Shown here: positions 42,628 through 51,308 of the stretch, one piece after another
How positions within the stretch are numbered: position 1 is the stretch's first letter
Layout of the letters: each line of letters begins with the position of its first letter
Assembly (NCBI GenBank): GCA_964585685.1
Contig: CAZPEP010000055.1
Coordinates: forward strand, 34,587-98,586
DNA from: JALHVH01 sp964585685
Lineage (GTDB): Bacteria; Acidobacteriota; Aminicenantia; Aminicenantales; Saccharicenantaceae
Length of the DNA: 64,000 nt
Direction of reading: 5' to 3'
Made by a program: the position numbers and the translations under genes
The notes under the pieces: generated by a model
The model's database searches: none
The model's input: the letters and a program-made list of their open reading frames with translations, nothing else
Told to the model about the DNA's origin: nothing

Positions 42628-43578
42628 ATGAAGAAGGCTATTGCTCTTAGTGTACTGATCCTCTTCGCTCTGGTGAGTTTCGCTGCGGCCGGCAACGTAG
42701 CAAAAACCTTCGGCAAACTCCCCGTGCCGAAAATGACCCCCTACCTGAAGGGCCTCATTAACACCGGCGATGTATGGGACATCGGTTCCTCGCGCGCTTG
42801 GGACATGCCGCTTTGGCCTGGACATCCCGCGTTCCGGGTCCTCACCTATAAGTGGCATGGTGAAACCGGAGATGTCCTAGCGCCCGCCACGCTCTACAAC
42901 GAGCTCTTTATGGGCTGTTTCCATTCCGGATCCCATATAGACTCTCTGAACCACATCGGGGAGATCCAGAAGGACGGAACCATCAGGGTCTATGGGTGGG
43001 AAAATGGGGCTTCCATTTGGAAGACCTCCGACAAGGCCAAGGAATGGTGGGGAGGCAATTTGGGCGACGCATCGCAGTTCCATCCCATCGTTCTCCGCGC
43101 CGTGGTCCTCGATATGGCCAAATATTTGGGCACCGAAGATACGGGCGGAGAAAAGACGGTCAAGCGCGCCTATACGTACACCATCGACGACGTCAAGGGC
43201 TGCATGAAGGCCCAGGGCCTTGAATTCAAGCCCGATGTTCCCACGGCATTCCTTTTCCGGTCCGGCCACTTCAAGTATTTCAAGAACAGAAGCGGCGTTT
43301 ATGGCGGCGAGAACCCCGGTCCCGACCTCAAGACCGAGGAATTCCTGGTGTCCATGGGCGGCCGCGTGACCGGCAGCGACACCGTCTCCTATGAACGGAT
43401 GGCCGTCGGCGAACATCCCGTTCATCGCTGGATGATGCAGAACGGGATCTTCATGAACGAAGTCATGAACCTCGAAGAAATCTGCGAAGCCGGTAAGTAC
43501 GAAGGAGTTTACATCGCGCTCCCTCTGAAGATCAAGGGTGCGAGCGGATCGCTGATCGATCCGATTATCATCAACTGA
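42628..43578 (+). CDS. Exported cyclase-family metal hydrolase
   Basis: 316 residues with a signal peptide cut near FAAAG-NVA. The metal site is HSGSHIDSLNH (His99, His103, Asp105, His109). The rest matches the cyclase family (ALWPGHP-like MPLWPGHPAFR near 60 and a late GEHPVHRWMM). A strong promoter and an AAGGAGATA site precede it. It is divergent from SDR-livK. Two exported cyclases beside one uptake system suggest that a cyclic or amide compound is opened outside the cell and then imported. The exact substrate is unknown. Confidence 0.85.
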   Translation: MKKAIALSVLILFALVSFAAAGNVAKTFGKLPVPKMTPYLKGLINTGDVWDIGSSRAWDMPLWPGHPAFRVLTYKWHGETGDVLAPATLYNELFMGCFHSGSHIDSLNHIGEIQKDGTIRVYGWENGASIWKTSDKAKEWWGGNLGDASQFHPIVLRAVVLDMAKYLGTEDTGGEKTVKRAYTYTIDDVKGCMKAQGLEFKPDVPTAFLFRSGHFKYFKNRSGVYGGENPGPDLKTEEFLVSMGGRVTGSDTVSYERMAVGEHPVHRWMMQNGIFMNEVMNLEEICEAGKYEGVYIALPLKIKGASGSLIDPIIIN

Positions 43579-44097
43579 CCCAACATTGGTTTATGTTTAA
43601 AGCCTGGCTCCCTCTACCCTTTGTTATCATATGATTGTGTCACTGATGATCGACGGATCGCCCCATGAGTGAAATCTCAATTGCCGATACCTCCTTAGGC
43701 CGATGGTCAATAATTTATAAGCGGGGCAAACGGGTTTAGACGATATTGGCTGACCGCGTACTGTATGTAAGTGCGGGGAGTTCCGGAACGGCTCGCCCGA
43801 TAAACAGTTGGTTTCCAGATAACCCTTAACGAATATTTTCAATCCCCTTCGCGGGATTCCCCGGACATATGTCCGTGGAGCTTCAGCAGTTGATTGTTTG
43901 TACTTCGCGCAAATGACGGATTGCAGGCAAGCAAAAAGACTCGTGCCCTCCGGGAGATTGGATCTTCTCATCTAACATGGACCCGGAGGGGTCCGAAAGG
44001 ATACGCTTATGGGCTACTGCCCAAATGGAGATCGACGGGATATGTGCAACGCCTGCCCGCACAACAACAAAAACTCGATCAATTCAAGGAGGTCTTG
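43579..44097. other. Intergenic region before the LarA-like gene
   Basis: 519 bases. The open frame into the LarA-like gene extends upstream to 43894, but the strong AAGGAGG site at 44086-44092 shows translation starts at 44098. The region contains the second copy of a dispersed repeat. I see no RNA gene. Confidence 0.5.
43841..43889. repeat. Second dispersed repeat, copy 2
   Basis: Inverted match of 31575-31623: CCCCTTCGCGGGATTCCCCGG, a GGACATATGTCC palindrome in its core, then TGGAGCTTCAGCA. The core differs from copy 1, while the flanks are conserved. Confidence 0.6.
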
Positions 44098-45375
44098 ATG
44101 CCTTATCCAAGAATGGTCAGAATAAGACAAAAGTTTGAGTCTATTCCGGGGATAGAAGATATAGAAAGAGAAATTATTGATCAGCTTGACAGACCAGGAA
44201 TCCTGTCTAACCTCAAACGCGGAGATACTGTCGCGATCACGGTCGGCAGTCGAGGGATAGCTAATATGGATCGCATTGTCGGAGCCCTGGTGAAAAAACT
44301 TAAAGAGGTTGGAGTCGACCCTTTCATCTTCCCGGCAATGGGGAGTCACGGCAATGCTACGGCTGAAGGTCAAAGAGAGTTGCTGGAGCATTACAGCATC
44401 ACCGAAGAGACGATGGGGTGTCCGATCGTATCCTCCATGGAAACAATACAAATTGGGCTTACAGATGACGGGATACCCGTAAATATGGATCGTCATGCCT
44501 TTTCAGCCGATCGAATCGTTATCGTCAATAGAGTTAAACAGCACACGGATTTTTCGGGGAACATTGAAAGCGGTCTTGTGAAAATGATGGCTATTGGGCT
44601 CGGGAAGCGTAATGGTGCCTCAACTTATCACAAGGCTTCGCTAAATTATCGCTTCGAGAGAGTTCTCCGTGGTGTGGCGGAAACTGTCCTGGCAACAGGC
44701 AAGATCGCATTCGGGTTGGGTATCGTTGAGAATCCTTACGATCAAACCGCAATCCTTCATGCAACAACACCGGAAAAACTCATCGAGACCGAGGAACATC
44801 TACAGGAACAGGCAAAAAAATTAGCGGCCCGATTGCCTTTTGACCTAATGGACGTCTTGATAGTTGACGAGATCGGTAAAGACGTAAGCGGGTCGGGCAT
44901 GGATACTAAAGTCATTGGTCGCATGATGCAACCCGGTGAAGAAGACCCGGAAACACCCAAAGTGACTAGGATCTTCGTTCTTGATCTTACGCCCAATACC
45001 ATGGGGAATGCGGCAGGTATTGGGTTAGCGGATTTCACAACAAAAAGACTCGTTGACAAGATCGCTCTGGAACCCACTTATATGAATTTCATCACGTCCA
45101 TGGGTCCCCAGAAAGTAAGGATCCCCATACATTTCGATACCGATAAAAAAGTTCTCAACGCAGTTTTCGACACAATCGGCATGGTTCATCCAGAGGAAAG
45201 CAAGGTCGTTAGGATCAAGAATACTCTTCGACTTGATGAGATTGATGTCTCTGAAGAATTTCTGAATACTGTAAGATCAAGGGTCGATTTGGAGATAATC
45301 GGTGAACCGAAAGATTTTGAATTCGACGAGAACGATAATCTTAGACGAATCTTTTTTCATGATAGTGGATCTTGA
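44098..45375 (+). CDS. LarA-like protein (DUF2088, lactate-racemase domain)
   Basis: 425 residues from the ATG at 44098. The N-terminal domain has ITVGSRGIANMDRIVGAL, then FPAMGSHGNATAEGQRELLE and VVNRVKQHTDFSGNIESGLV. The Lys and His needed for the nickel-pincer nucleotide in LarA appear to be present (the MMAIGLGKRNGAS and YHKA region). LarA racemises lactate; relatives act on other 2-hydroxy acids. No larB, larC or larE is in the window, so either these lie elsewhere or the protein uses another chemistry. It may act on the 2-hydroxy acid released by the neighbouring hydrolases. Confidence 0.82.
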   Translation: MPYPRMVRIRQKFESIPGIEDIEREIIDQLDRPGILSNLKRGDTVAITVGSRGIANMDRIVGALVKKLKEVGVDPFIFPAMGSHGNATAEGQRELLEHYSITEETMGCPIVSSMETIQIGLTDDGIPVNMDRHAFSADRIVIVNRVKQHTDFSGNIESGLVKMMAIGLGKRNGASTYHKASLNYRFERVLRGVAETVLATGKIAFGLGIVENPYDQTAILHATTPEKLIETEEHLQEQAKKLAARLPFDLMDVLIVDEIGKDVSGSGMDTKVIGRMMQPGEEDPETPKVTRIFVLDLTPNTMGNAAGIGLADFTTKRLVDKIALEPTYMNFITSMGPQKVRIPIHFDTDKKVLNAVFDTIGMVHPEESKVVRIKNTLRLDEIDVSEEFLNTVRSRVDLEIIGEPKDFEFDENDNLRRIFFHDSGS

Positions 45376-45417
45376 GCCTGCCCTATCGCGAGCGCGTTCA
45401 GCCTTCAAAACGGAATT

Positions 45418-45870
45418 CTACGCCGATCCCTTGGCCTCAGCGGATGGCGCCTTCTTGACAAAACGGCGATGGAGGCGCTCCAGGTGCCCATGGATCACTT
45501 CGAACTGGTATCGGGAATAACCGACTAACGTCGTGAGCTCGCCTTGCTCCTTGTCCTTCAGCAGGTCAAGGGTGATCAAGTTCTCTAATTGGTCCAGCCG
45601 GATCGAACGGATCCGGTCCCAGGGAAGATTCAGAACTCGGAAACCGCGATGTTCGAGTCCGCTTGGGCTTACCGTCAGGGTGCCGAAGCCATTGTCAAAT
45701 CGGCCGTTTTCCATACGACCGGCGAAATTCAAGCCGTCCCAACGGAAAATGGCTCCGTCAGCCTTATCGCCCACGGGCATCGTCCGGCACGACACGATCA
45801 TGATCATCGCGAGGAGAACTGACCCCAGCCGGCTCACGGTGCCGAGTTGCCAGCGAGTTTTCCTATGCAT
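45418..45870 (-). CDS. Small lipoprotein of unknown function
   Basis: 150 residues. A signal peptide ends in a lipobox-like MIMIVSCRT (Cys near 28). The mature part is beta-rich (AIFRWDGLNFAGRMENGRFD, SGLEHRGFRVLNLPWDRIRS) with a charged helical tail. The middle resembles a PH-like strand pattern, but I cannot name a family. It lies convergent with the LarA-like gene and just beyond a strong hairpin after the porin gene, so it probably has its own promoter. Confidence 0.6.
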   Translation of the reverse strand: MHRKTRWQLGTVSRLGSVLLAMIMIVSCRTMPVGDKADGAIFRWDGLNFAGRMENGRFDNGFGTLTVSPSGLEHRGFRVLNLPWDRIRSIRLDQLENLITLDLLKDKEQGELTTLVGYSRYQFEVIHGHLERLHRRFVKKAPSAEAKGSA

Positions 45871-45950
45871 CGAAGACTCCTGTGCCCAAGACGGTCCCCC
45901 CCCTCTCCATCCACGGTACGGATTAAAAACGAACCGAGCTCAAGTCCAGA

Positions 45951-45995
45951 TTGCCGGAAGACCCCTGGGCTCGCAAGCCCGGGGTCTTCCGGCAA
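45951..45995 (-). terminator. Strong hairpin after the porin gene
   Basis: TTGCCGGAAGACCCC, a mismatched base, GGGCT, a 4-base loop, AGCCC and the complement: about 20 paired bases, 21 bases past the porin stop. There is no long T-run on the minus strand, but its size and position make it a likely terminator or 3' stabiliser. Confidence 0.65.
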
Positions 45996-46015
45996 AGTCT
46001 ACAAACAATAAGGGA

Positions 46016-47326
46016 CTAATTGAGCTTGAAATCGAAACTCTTGGCGAAGAAAATGTAACCGCCGTAGCGGGAATCATCACCCATCATAAGAACCTTGGAG
46101 ATGTGATCCCCGGGCATCCAAATACCCATCGTGGCGCCAAAATTGATTCCCTTGAGGTTGGTCATGAGCAGGCCGGCGATTTCATAACCCAGATCCTTGG
46201 AGCCGGTGACGACTTTCTGCTTGCCGTACTTGAAGAAATCGAGGCGCAGGGAGACGTTCTTGATCTTGGTGCCGACATGCCCGTTGAGCCAGGTTATGTT
46301 CGACATCATGTACGCAAAGGGAGCCTGGAGAGAAAAGGCAGCAGGAGTGCTGGTCAAATGAGCCGGTCCCAGACCAACCCAGCCCTTATAATATCCGTTG
46401 GTGTAGGGATTCGACATCACGCTCTCGTAGGTGCTGTTCTTGCCATCGCTCGAGTTATCACCGGACTCCTGCCCGTAGGCGGCGCCGACATTCAGTCCCG
46501 ACGTCGCGGTATAATCACCCTTGAGGACGAGCGCGGAGCCAGTATAATCAATGCCCGCGTTATCGCCGAACATCTTGACGAACTCGGCCTTGATAGCCAG
46601 CCCATCGATCAGCTTGACGTGGACATCCGCCCCCACCCACATCGGCTTGTCCTTCCCAAAGGATCTGTGGAAGAAGTAAGGGCTCACAGTGAACTTGTCC
46701 AGATTGATCGTGGCATAGGCGCCCCAGGAATTCCAGTCTATGATAGCCGCGGGGTTCCGGGACCCGGAGAAGCCCATTTCGCCCCAGCCGCCATTGTCCT
46801 GGGTCTTGCGATAGAACAGGTCCAGGGAGAATTTGTCCTTTGAGGTGGACAGCAGGAAACCGGTCTGCCCTTCCTCGCCGCCGTCAAAACAGGCCAGTCC
46901 CTCGCCATAAAGCATGTGGATCTTGCCGACCTTCAAGGAAAAGGGACCGATCAGATCCTTCATTTCCACATAGCCTTCCACCAGGTGCGTCGCCGGGTCC
47001 GAGGGCGCACCGAAAACGGAATGCATTCCGAATTGCCCCCAGGCGCTCCATCTGGTAAAGAGGGTGGCCTTCCCCCAATCCGCCTTCAAATAAAAGGAGC
47101 CGTGGCCATAATTGTAATTGTAAGAATCGGAATTCCCTTTGACCGTTTGGCCGCCGGACTCATAGTCCTTCTGGTTGAAATCCGTATTGTTCCAGAAAAA
47201 CGTGTACAGGTAGAAATTGACGCCGCCTGTGATCTTCGGACCAGCTGCGGCATCCTCGGCACGGAGCACCGTGCTCGCCGTCACCAGAAAGAGCACCGCC
47301 GTGATTACGAGAAGCACTTTTTTCAA
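46016..47326 (-). CDS. Outer-membrane porin-like beta-barrel
   Basis: 436 residues from a TTG at 47326, chosen because AAAGGAGG lies 6 bases upstream. The signal peptide is LLVITAVLFLVTASTVLRAE. The mature part is a long succession of amphipathic strands (GGVNFYLYTFFWNNTDF, HGSFYLKADWGKATLFTRW, KNVSLRLDFFKYGKQKV) ending YIFFAKSFDFKLN. This fits a 16-18-strand porin. It probably lets the substrate of the cyclase/Liv module cross the outer membrane; that link rests on position and similar promoter sequence only. Confidence 0.78.
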   Translation of the reverse strand: MKKVLLVITAVLFLVTASTVLRAEDAAAGPKITGGVNFYLYTFFWNNTDFNQKDYESGGQTVKGNSDSYNYNYGHGSFYLKADWGKATLFTRWSAWGQFGMHSVFGAPSDPATHLVEGYVEMKDLIGPFSLKVGKIHMLYGEGLACFDGGEEGQTGFLLSTSKDKFSLDLFYRKTQDNGGWGEMGFSGSRNPAAIIDWNSWGAYATINLDKFTVSPYFFHRSFGKDKPMWVGADVHVKLIDGLAIKAEFVKMFGDNAGIDYTGSALVLKGDYTATSGLNVGAAYGQESGDNSSDGKNSTYESVMSNPYTNGYYKGWVGLGPAHLTSTPAAFSLQAPFAYMMSNITWLNGHVGTKIKNVSLRLDFFKYGKQKVVTGSKDLGYEIAGLLMTNLKGINFGATMGIWMPGDHISKVLMMGDDSRYGGYIFFAKSFDFKLN

Positions 47327-47592
47327 GAAAACCTCCTTTATTGAATCTTTCTGGAAACCTGACCTGCGACCTGTTTGGCCAGGCAACAAGCCGCTGGGCT
47401 TGAACCCAAAGCCAAAACAGATATGGCCAGGTGACCATTGTCGTCGAACCGTAGTCGGCATCATCCTCGGGACTCAATGTCCTTTCTATCTGGGAATTAT
47501 TACAACTGAACAGAAAGCCATCAGAGGAACAATGTTTCATTCTGCAGAACATGCGCCCTTGTGTCGATAATTTCATCCTCCCACGTCGGGTA

Positions 47593-47622
47593 ACTATAAA
47601 TCATTATTGAAGGGGATGTCAA
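47593..47622 (-). promoter_or_regulatory. Sigma-70-type promoter of the porin gene
   Basis: On the minus strand TTGACA (47622-47617), 18 bases, TATAGT (47598-47593). A second CCTTGACAT copy lies about 22 bases further upstream. A TTGCCTTGACAT block also occurs upstream of the SDR gene near 42365. Confidence 0.6.
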
Positions 47623-47717
47623 GGAAAAATAATCGATGTCAAGGCAACGTGAGTATTTCCTCTTTTGTCCGGTGAGATATCCGTCGCGGTCGCTAGAAGG
47701 GATTCTGCGCCGCCGGC

Positions 47718-48503
47718 ATGAAGAAGGCTGATTTTTCGCCCTTTATTGGCTATACTATAGCCTCCATGGCCGAACCGAAGCCCCCGGACCACTGCCCTCA
47801 GACCGATCCCTCGGTCGTCGCCGAGCTGATCGGAGCGTCCAAGGTCTTCAAGACCGGCGGTCAGGAGATCGTCGCCCTCCAAAAAACCGACCTGCTCTTG
47901 AACAGGAACGAGCTGCTCCTGATCGTGGGGCCCTCGGGGTCCGGGAAGACGACGCTGCTTTCGCTCCTCGGCTGTGTCCTCTATCCCACGGAAGGCTACG
48001 TCTGCATCCAAGGGGTCAACACCAAGGACCTCAACGACCGGCAGCTGGCCAAGCTCCGCCGGAGCCTCATCGGGTTCGTGTTTCAAAACTTCAACCTGAT
48101 CTCGCCCCTCAATTCAGAAGAGAACATCATGCTGCCCCTCCTCCTGAACAAGGTTTCCAAAGACGCCGTCCGGGAAAAGGTCCGGCGGGCCCAGGAACTG
48201 GTCGGGCTGACCCATCGAAGAAAATCCCTGCCTAAACAGCTGTCCGGCGGCGAACAGCAGAGGGTGGCCATCGCCCGGGCCCTGGTCTCCGACCCCGCCA
48301 TCATCCTCTGCGACGAGCCCACGGCGGCGCTGGATGCCGGTTCCTTCGAAACCGTCATGGAGGAGCTCCGCCATCTGGCCGATCGGGGGAAAGCCGTGGC
48401 GGTCGTCACGCACGACCCCAGACTCGAAAAATACGCGGACAAGATCATCTACATGGAAAACGGGAACGTCATCAAAAAAAATGACGGAGATGGAACACCA
48501 TGA
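47718..48503 (+). CDS. ABC transporter ATP-binding protein, DevA/MacB type
   Basis: 261 residues from 47718, or 245 if the ATG at 47766 is used; no clear ribosome site decides. Walker A VGPSGSGKTT, signature LSGGEQQRVAIARAL, Walker B IILCDEPTAALD, and VTHD. It is followed with a 4-base overlap by an adaptor and then by an FtsX-type permease, the DevBCA arrangement. This is a complete exporter, unlike the 3642-6283 operon. Confidence 0.9.
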   Translation: MKKADFSPFIGYTIASMAEPKPPDHCPQTDPSVVAELIGASKVFKTGGQEIVALQKTDLLLNRNELLLIVGPSGSGKTTLLSLLGCVLYPTEGYVCIQGVNTKDLNDRQLAKLRRSLIGFVFQNFNLISPLNSEENIMLPLLLNKVSKDAVREKVRRAQELVGLTHRRKSLPKQLSGGEQQRVAIARALVSDPAIILCDEPTAALDAGSFETVMEELRHLADRGKAVAVVTHDPRLEKYADKIIYMENGNVIKKNDGDGTP

Positions 48504-49459
48504 AAAGATCACGGATGAAGTTTCTCAGCTGGGCCCTGGCGACCCTGACTGTCTGGTATACGGCGGGATGCCAACCGAAGAAGGACTCCCCGCCGGAGAG
48601 CAATCCGAAGATGGACCTGTCCCCCACCCAGGTCGTGGGGCTCGGACGGATCGAACCGGAGCTCAAGATCCTTGACCTCCAGAGCGAGGTGTCCGGGATC
48701 GTGGTGGGAATCTTCTTCCGCGCCGGCGAGGTCGTGGCCAAGGGCCAGACTCTCGTGGAGCTATCGAGCGCCATCGAAAAAGCCGGACTGGAGTTGAAAG
48801 CGGCTCAGGTTCAATCCCAGCGTTCCCAGATCGACGCGGCCCGGGCCTCTCTGGGCTCGTCCCGGGCCAGGACGGAAAATGCCCGGCTTTCCTTCAGCCG
48901 GGCCAAGACCCTCACCGAACAGGGCGCCCAGGCCAAATCCATATTCGACGCAGCCAAAGCCGAGTACGAATCGCTGCTGGAGGACATCAAACGGCTCGAG
49001 GCGGGCGTCGTCGCGGCCGAGGACATCCTGAAGCAGGCCCAGGCCGATCGACGGCTGTCGCAGACGGAATACGACCGGCGATTCATCAAAGCCCTCTCCG
49101 ACGGGCAGATCCTGTCCCTGGACATCACGGTCGGCTCGCTCATCTCGCCGGAAAAGTCTTTCGGGACATTCGCCCCGAAAAGCCCGCTCATCGCCCGCGT
49201 CGAGATCGATGAGTTGTTCGCCGGCCTGATCCGGCCGGGACAGAAAGCCTACGTCCGGGCGCCGGGGATGACCGAGTCGCTGGCCCAGGGCAGGGTCACC
49301 TTCGCCGGCCCCTCCCTGAGAAAAAAATCGCTGTTTTCCGACGATGTCGGGTCTCTGGAAGACCGGCGTGTCCGCGAGATCTGGATCACTCTGGATCCGG
49401 GATCCCGCATCCTGTTCGGGACCAGGGTGGAGGGCGTCATCCTCCTCAAGGAGTCCTGA
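48500..49459 (+). CDS. Periplasmic adaptor lipoprotein, HlyD/DevB type
   Basis: 319 residues. N-terminal lipobox YTAGCQP (Cys near 24). The lipoyl half-motif LQSEVSGIVVGIFFRAGEVV is followed by a coiled-coil hairpin rich in Ala, Gln and Arg (about 90-180) and a second beta part. It joins the ABC exporter to an outer-membrane channel that is not encoded here. The start overlaps the ATPase stop (ATGA). Confidence 0.88.
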   Translation: MKRSRMKFLSWALATLTVWYTAGCQPKKDSPPESNPKMDLSPTQVVGLGRIEPELKILDLQSEVSGIVVGIFFRAGEVVAKGQTLVELSSAIEKAGLELKAAQVQSQRSQIDAARASLGSSRARTENARLSFSRAKTLTEQGAQAKSIFDAAKAEYESLLEDIKRLEAGVVAAEDILKQAQADRRLSQTEYDRRFIKALSDGQILSLDITVGSLISPEKSFGTFAPKSPLIARVEIDELFAGLIRPGQKAYVRAPGMTESLAQGRVTFAGPSLRKKSLFSDDVGSLEDRRVREIWITLDPGSRILFGTRVEGVILLKES

Positions 49460-49468
49460 CGGCCCGCC

Positions 49469-50590
49469 ATGCTGCGATTCGCCTTCCGCTTCATCAGCTA
49501 CGACAAGGCCAAATCGATCGGCGTCGTCCTGGGCATCGTCATCTCCACGTTTCTGGTGGGCCAGCAGACCGGGATATTCCTGTTCCTGACGGGGGCCATG
49601 GCCTCGATCGTGGACAACACCCGGACCGATCTCTGGGTTGTCGATAACAAGACGACCAACGTCAACGCCCTCGGTCCGATCGACGTCCGGATCGGATATC
49701 AGCTCGAATCCATTCCCGGAGTCAGAAAAGCCTATCCGTTCATCGTAGCCGGAGGAACAGCCAAGTTCCTGGGGGGGCGATCCGCCCCGGTTCAGATCAT
49801 CGGCGCCCAACCGCCGTATTTCCGCGGCGGTCCGTGGCGGATCGTCAACGGCGACCTGGCCGGTCTTCTCGACGAGGGGGCGGTTTCCGTCGATATCTTC
49901 GACCGAAAAAATCTGAACAACGCCGGGATGGGAACGTCGTTCGAGATCAACGGCAGGCGGGCGCATGTGGCTGTGGAGAGCCGCGGCGTCAGGGGATTCG
50001 GGGGAATTTTCATGTTCACGACGGTGTCGCGGGCCCGGGAATTCGGCCGCATCCCCTCCAGCAAGATCAGCGCCTTCCTCGTCGAAACGCGGCCGGAGTC
50101 CGATCTTCAAGCCATACGGGATCACATCAACGCCTCCATTTTCGGGGTTCGGGCCTGGACCAAGAAGGATTTTTCGCGGGCCACGGTGTCCACGATCCTG
50201 GCGACGAGCGGCATCGCGCTATCCATCGGGACCTTGATCATCTTCGCGGTCGTCGCCGGGATGATCATCATCGGCCTGACCATGTATTCCGCGGCCGTCG
50301 ACCGGATCCGGGATTACGGAACGCTCAAGGCCATCGGGGCCGATAACCGGTATATCCGGAAATTGATCATGGCCCAGGCGCTCGTCTTTGGACTCGTCGG
50401 CTACGGGATCGCCATCTTTTTCATCGAGGGTTTCCGGAACGGGATCGCCAAATCCGGAATCCTTTTCGATTACAGCCTGGAGATCAAGATCGGGTTCTTC
50501 GTCATCACGATCCTGATCGCCCTGGCCGGCGCGGCCTTCGCCATGCACCGCATCGCCAAGATCGAGCCCGCTTCGGTCTTTCGCACCTGA
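49469..50590 (+). CDS. FtsX-like ABC permease, DevC type
   Basis: 373 residues with one N-terminal helix (about 15-40), a large periplasmic domain (DLWVVDNKTTNVNALGPIDV onward) and three C-terminal helices with the FtsX motif YGTLKAIGADNRYIRKLIM. The last residues AKIEPASVFRT match the DevC end. It completes the exporter with the preceding two genes. The cargo is unknown; DevBCA relatives export glycolipids or peptides. Confidence 0.92.
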   Translation: MLRFAFRFISYDKAKSIGVVLGIVISTFLVGQQTGIFLFLTGAMASIVDNTRTDLWVVDNKTTNVNALGPIDVRIGYQLESIPGVRKAYPFIVAGGTAKFLGGRSAPVQIIGAQPPYFRGGPWRIVNGDLAGLLDEGAVSVDIFDRKNLNNAGMGTSFEINGRRAHVAVESRGVRGFGGIFMFTTVSRAREFGRIPSSKISAFLVETRPESDLQAIRDHINASIFGVRAWTKKDFSRATVSTILATSGIALSIGTLIIFAVVAGMIIIGLTMYSAAVDRIRDYGTLKAIGADNRYIRKLIMAQALVFGLVGYGIAIFFIEGFRNGIAKSGILFDYSLEIKIGFFVITILIALAGAAFAMHRIAKIEPASVFRT

Positions 50591-50604
50591 CAAAGGAGGA
50601 TCTC

Positions 50605-51021
50605 ATGACGTTCAAAGAAACGTTGGTCCTATACGGGATCACCCTCGCGGTCTTTTTCCTGATCGATATGATCTGGCTCGGACTGGTGGCCAAGGGCTTC
50701 TACCGGCGGCACTTGGGCGCCTTCCTCAGCCCCAATGTCCGTTGGGGCGCGGCTATCCTCTTTTACCTGCTTTTTATCGTCGGCCTGCTTGTCTTCGTCG
50801 TCCGCCCGGCTGTGCTGCGCGGCGCGCCGCTCGAAGCCCTGCTCTTCGGGGCTTTGTTCGGACTGATCTGTTACGCAACCTACGATCTGAGCAATCTGGC
50901 CACGATCAAGGGCTGGCCTTTGATCGTGACCGTGGTTGACCTCGTTTGGGGCACGGTCCTGGGCGGGGTCATATCGTTCTTGAGCACCGTCATCGGCCGT
51001 ACCTGGCTCATCAAGCTCTGA
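50605..51021 (+). CDS. DUF2177 membrane protein
   Basis: 138 residues with four helices. FFLIDMIWLGLVAKGFYRRH and LFGALFGLICYATYDLSNLA then TIKGWPL are hallmark DUF2177 sequences. The function is unknown. AAAGGAGG lies upstream and the gap to the permease is 14 bases, so it is probably the fourth gene of the exporter operon. Confidence 0.88.
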   Translation: MTFKETLVLYGITLAVFFLIDMIWLGLVAKGFYRRHLGAFLSPNVRWGAAILFYLLFIVGLLVFVVRPAVLRGAPLEALLFGALFGLICYATYDLSNLATIKGWPLIVTVVDLVWGTVLGGVISFLSTVIGRTWLIKL

Positions 51022-51308
51022 GACGTCGACCGTCTATCACAGCACGCTAGGCCCCGCTCTCCCCGGCATCTCAGTCGCTCCGAAAGACGGTACGGGAGAG
51101 GGGTTTTTCCCCCCACCGGTTCTTCCGGCGCCGATTTCCGGCTGTTGACGGCGCTGCGCGGCCGGTAATACAGCGGCAGCATGGTTCTGGGAAATCCAGC
51201 GCCAAGGGCGGGAATTCAATGCGCCATGGAAATTGGGGGATAGTATGAAAACCAGGACGAGCGCACTCTTGGCGGCGGCCGCCTCGCCTGGGCCGGTGAA
51301 GGCTATTT
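51022..51308. other. Convergent intergenic region
   Basis: It lies between the DUF2177 gene and the 3' end of the glycosylphosphotransferase gene. A short plus-strand frame near 51245 begins like a signal peptide but runs out at once. A GGGGTTTTTCCCCCC stretch near 51116 may help termination. I see no RNA gene. Confidence 0.45.

Noticed and set aside
43894..44097. Longer N-terminus for the LarA-like protein
   Set aside because: A strong AAGGAGG site precedes the ATG at 44098 and the LarA-type homology begins there.
51116..51135. GGGGTTTTTCCCCCC stretch considered as a clear terminator
   Set aside because: The loop is the T-run itself and no U-tail follows, so it is only mentioned in the intergenic entry.
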